Source: CAYZYO01 sp964482585 (lineage in GTDB: Bacteria; Bacillota; Syntrophomonadia; Syntrophomonadales; Syntrophomonadaceae). Taken from it: a stretch of DNA of 15,095 bases. A program made the position numbers and the translations under genes. How positions within the stretch are numbered: position 1 is the first letter of the stretch; each line of letters opens with the position of its first letter. The stretch spans positions 1 to 15,095 of the forward strand of contig CAYZYO010000061.1 of NCBI GenBank assembly GCA_964482585.1, read 5' to 3'. Below, one piece after another: positions 14,036 through 15,095 of this stretch. A model generated the notes under the pieces. It searched no databases and was not told the origin of the DNA. It saw nothing but the letters and a program-made list of their open reading frames with translations.

Positions 14036-15010
14036 GTGCAAGGCTATTTAGTTAATGTTTTTTTAGCCGCTGGTATTGCTCTAGTGGTTACAGTTATAAT
14101 GGGACCAGTTATTATACCATTTTTAACCCGGCTTAAAATGGGGCAAAATATTAGAGAAGAAGGTCCCGAACGACACTATATTAAAGCAGGAACCCCGACT
14201 ATGGGAGGAGTAATTATATTAACGGCAGTTATGCTGGCCAGTTTTATTATGGCTGGATCTAGTGTTGAGGTATTGACCGCAGTTCTAGTGATGATGGCAT
14301 TTGGAGCCATAGGATTCTGGGATGATTACATAAAGGTTATACTCAAGCGTTCACTTGGCCTGCGGGCTCGGGAGAAACTGGGGTACCAGCTCCTTATAAG
14401 CATTTTATTCGGGCTTATGTTAATAGTGTATTTTAACCGGGGAACAGAAATAATAATACCTTTTACTGGAACCGCAATAGATATTGGCTATTGGTACATA
14501 TTATTTCTGGTTGTAGTTTTAATGGGAACTGCTAATGGAATAAACCTCACCGATGGACTGGATGGACTGGCATCGGGAGTAACTTTTTTTGTAGCGGCAG
14601 CTTTAGGGATAGTCTGCTTAATGACTGAACATTACAGCCTTACAGTGTTCTGTGGTGCAGTTGCTGGAGCCTGTTTGGGCTTTCTGGTTTTTAATCGTTA
14701 CCCTGCCCGCATCTTCATGGGAGATACGGGGTCTATGGCACTTGGTGGTGCAGTAGCTGCAGTTGCGGCATTAACCAGATCCGAAATAGCTCTGGTTATC
14801 ATCGGCGGAGTATATGTTATTGAGGCATTGAGTGTAATAATACAGGTGACATCTTACCAATTAACCAGGAAAAGGATATTCTTAATGAGTCCTCTCCATC
14901 ATCATTTTGAACTAAAAGGCTGGCCCGAGACTAAAGTGGTAAAATACTTCTGGCTGGCATCACTGGTATGTGTAATATTAGGCCTGCTAAGCTTCAAAGG
15001 AATTGGTTAG
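14036..15010 (+). CDS. mraY: Phospho-N-acetylmuramoyl-pentapeptide-transferase MraY
   Basis: Integral membrane enzyme that moves phospho-MurNAc-pentapeptide from UDP to undecaprenyl phosphate, making lipid I. The 324 residues are of normal length and contain about ten hydrophobic segments. Catalytic and family motifs are all present: ETMGG-type GTPTMGG near the N-terminus, the aspartate pair D96-D97 in FWDDYIK, NLTDGLDG (170-177), FMGDTGS (227-233) and the HHHFE motif with H288-H290. The start is GTG 14036, nine bases after GGAGG (14022-14026). It is separated from murF by 298 bases of repeats, although in most dcw clusters the two abut, so it may have its own promoter. It ends ATT GGT TAG within a repeat unit. 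murD would be expected next, beyond the window. Confidence 0.97.
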   Translation: MQGYLVNVFLAAGIALVVTVIMGPVIIPFLTRLKMGQNIREEGPERHYIKAGTPTMGGVIILTAVMLASFIMAGSSVEVLTAVLVMMAFGAIGFWDDYIKVILKRSLGLRAREKLGYQLLISILFGLMLIVYFNRGTEIIIPFTGTAIDIGYWYILFLVVVLMGTANGINLTDGLDGLASGVTFFVAAALGIVCLMTEHYSLTVFCGAVAGACLGFLVFNRYPARIFMGDTGSMALGGAVAAVAALTRSEIALVIIGGVYVIEALSVIIQVTSYQLTRKRIFLMSPLHHHFELKGWPETKVVKYFWLASLVCVILGLLSFKGIG

Positions 15011-15095
15011 TTGGTCAGTTGGTCAGGGGTCAGTTGGTCGGTTGGTCAGGGGTTAGTTGGTCAGTTGGTCAGTTGGACAGTTGGTCAGGGGAAAG
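15003..15095 (+). repeat. TTGGNNAG array (TC variant) overlapping the mraY stop
   Basis: It begins TTGGTTAG, then TTGGTCAG units alternate with GGGTCAG or GGGTTAG units. It contains single-base variants TTGGTCGG and TTGGACAG, and ends GGGAAAG at the window edge, so it may continue. NN is mostly TC here, unlike the AA of the other arrays. Confidence 0.85.

Noticed and set aside
15003..15095. Short-spacer CRISPR or coding repeat
   Set aside because: Units are 7-8 bases with no spacers, and the first unit is a stop codon for mraY. It is a simple tandem repeat array.

Overview
The window looks like chromosome of an anaerobic, Gram-positive-type bacterium of the class Clostridia. The evidence is AT-rich coding sequence with strong AGGAGG-type ribosome binding sites, an aspS - 6S RNA - tcdA order like the Bacillus aspS-bsrA-yrvM arrangement, a SpoVD-like penicillin-binding protein with two PASTA domains, and a meso-diaminopimelate-type MurE. 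A phenylacetate-CoA ligase paired with an ACT-domain protein is common in anaerobes. The long, repeat-loaded gaps recall Syntrophomonas/Desulfotomaculum-like genomes, but I cannot fix the genus from sequence alone.

Layout. Positions 1-1110 hold the C-terminal part of aspartyl-tRNA synthetase. A 450-bp gap follows, with a 6S RNA (about 1211-1380), a heptamer repeat and an inverted-repeat element running into the ribosome binding site of tcdA (1561-2256). Next is an endonuclease III-like DNA glycosylase (2391-2990) whose frame is cut by a TGA exactly where the first iron-sulfur cysteine should be. The other three cysteines follow in frame (to 3065). Then come paaK (3087-4388), an ACT-domain protein (4401-4829), a 30-bp perfect inverted repeat cluster, and a PHP-domain phosphoesterase (5017-6060). 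Positions 6061-6623 are a gap stacked with at least five repeat families, a likely terminator and the mraZ operator. From 6624 the division and cell-wall (dcw) cluster runs to the end: mraZ, rsmH, ftsL, ftsI/spoVD, murE, murF, mraY.

Function. The dcw genes work together. MraZ probably represses the cluster through three AGTGG boxes spaced 10 bp apart. RsmH methylates 16S rRNA. FtsL and the PBP act at the septum. MurE, MurF and MraY carry out successive steps towards lipid I. The left half holds tRNA charging and modification, global RNA polymerase control by 6S RNA, DNA repair and acyl-CoA activation.

The most notable points are the TGA at the Fe-S cysteine of the glycosylase (recent nonsense mutation or selenocysteine), and a family of TTGGNNAG arrays. 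Their first unit supplies the last glycine and the TAG stop of three different genes (PHP gene, murF, mraY).
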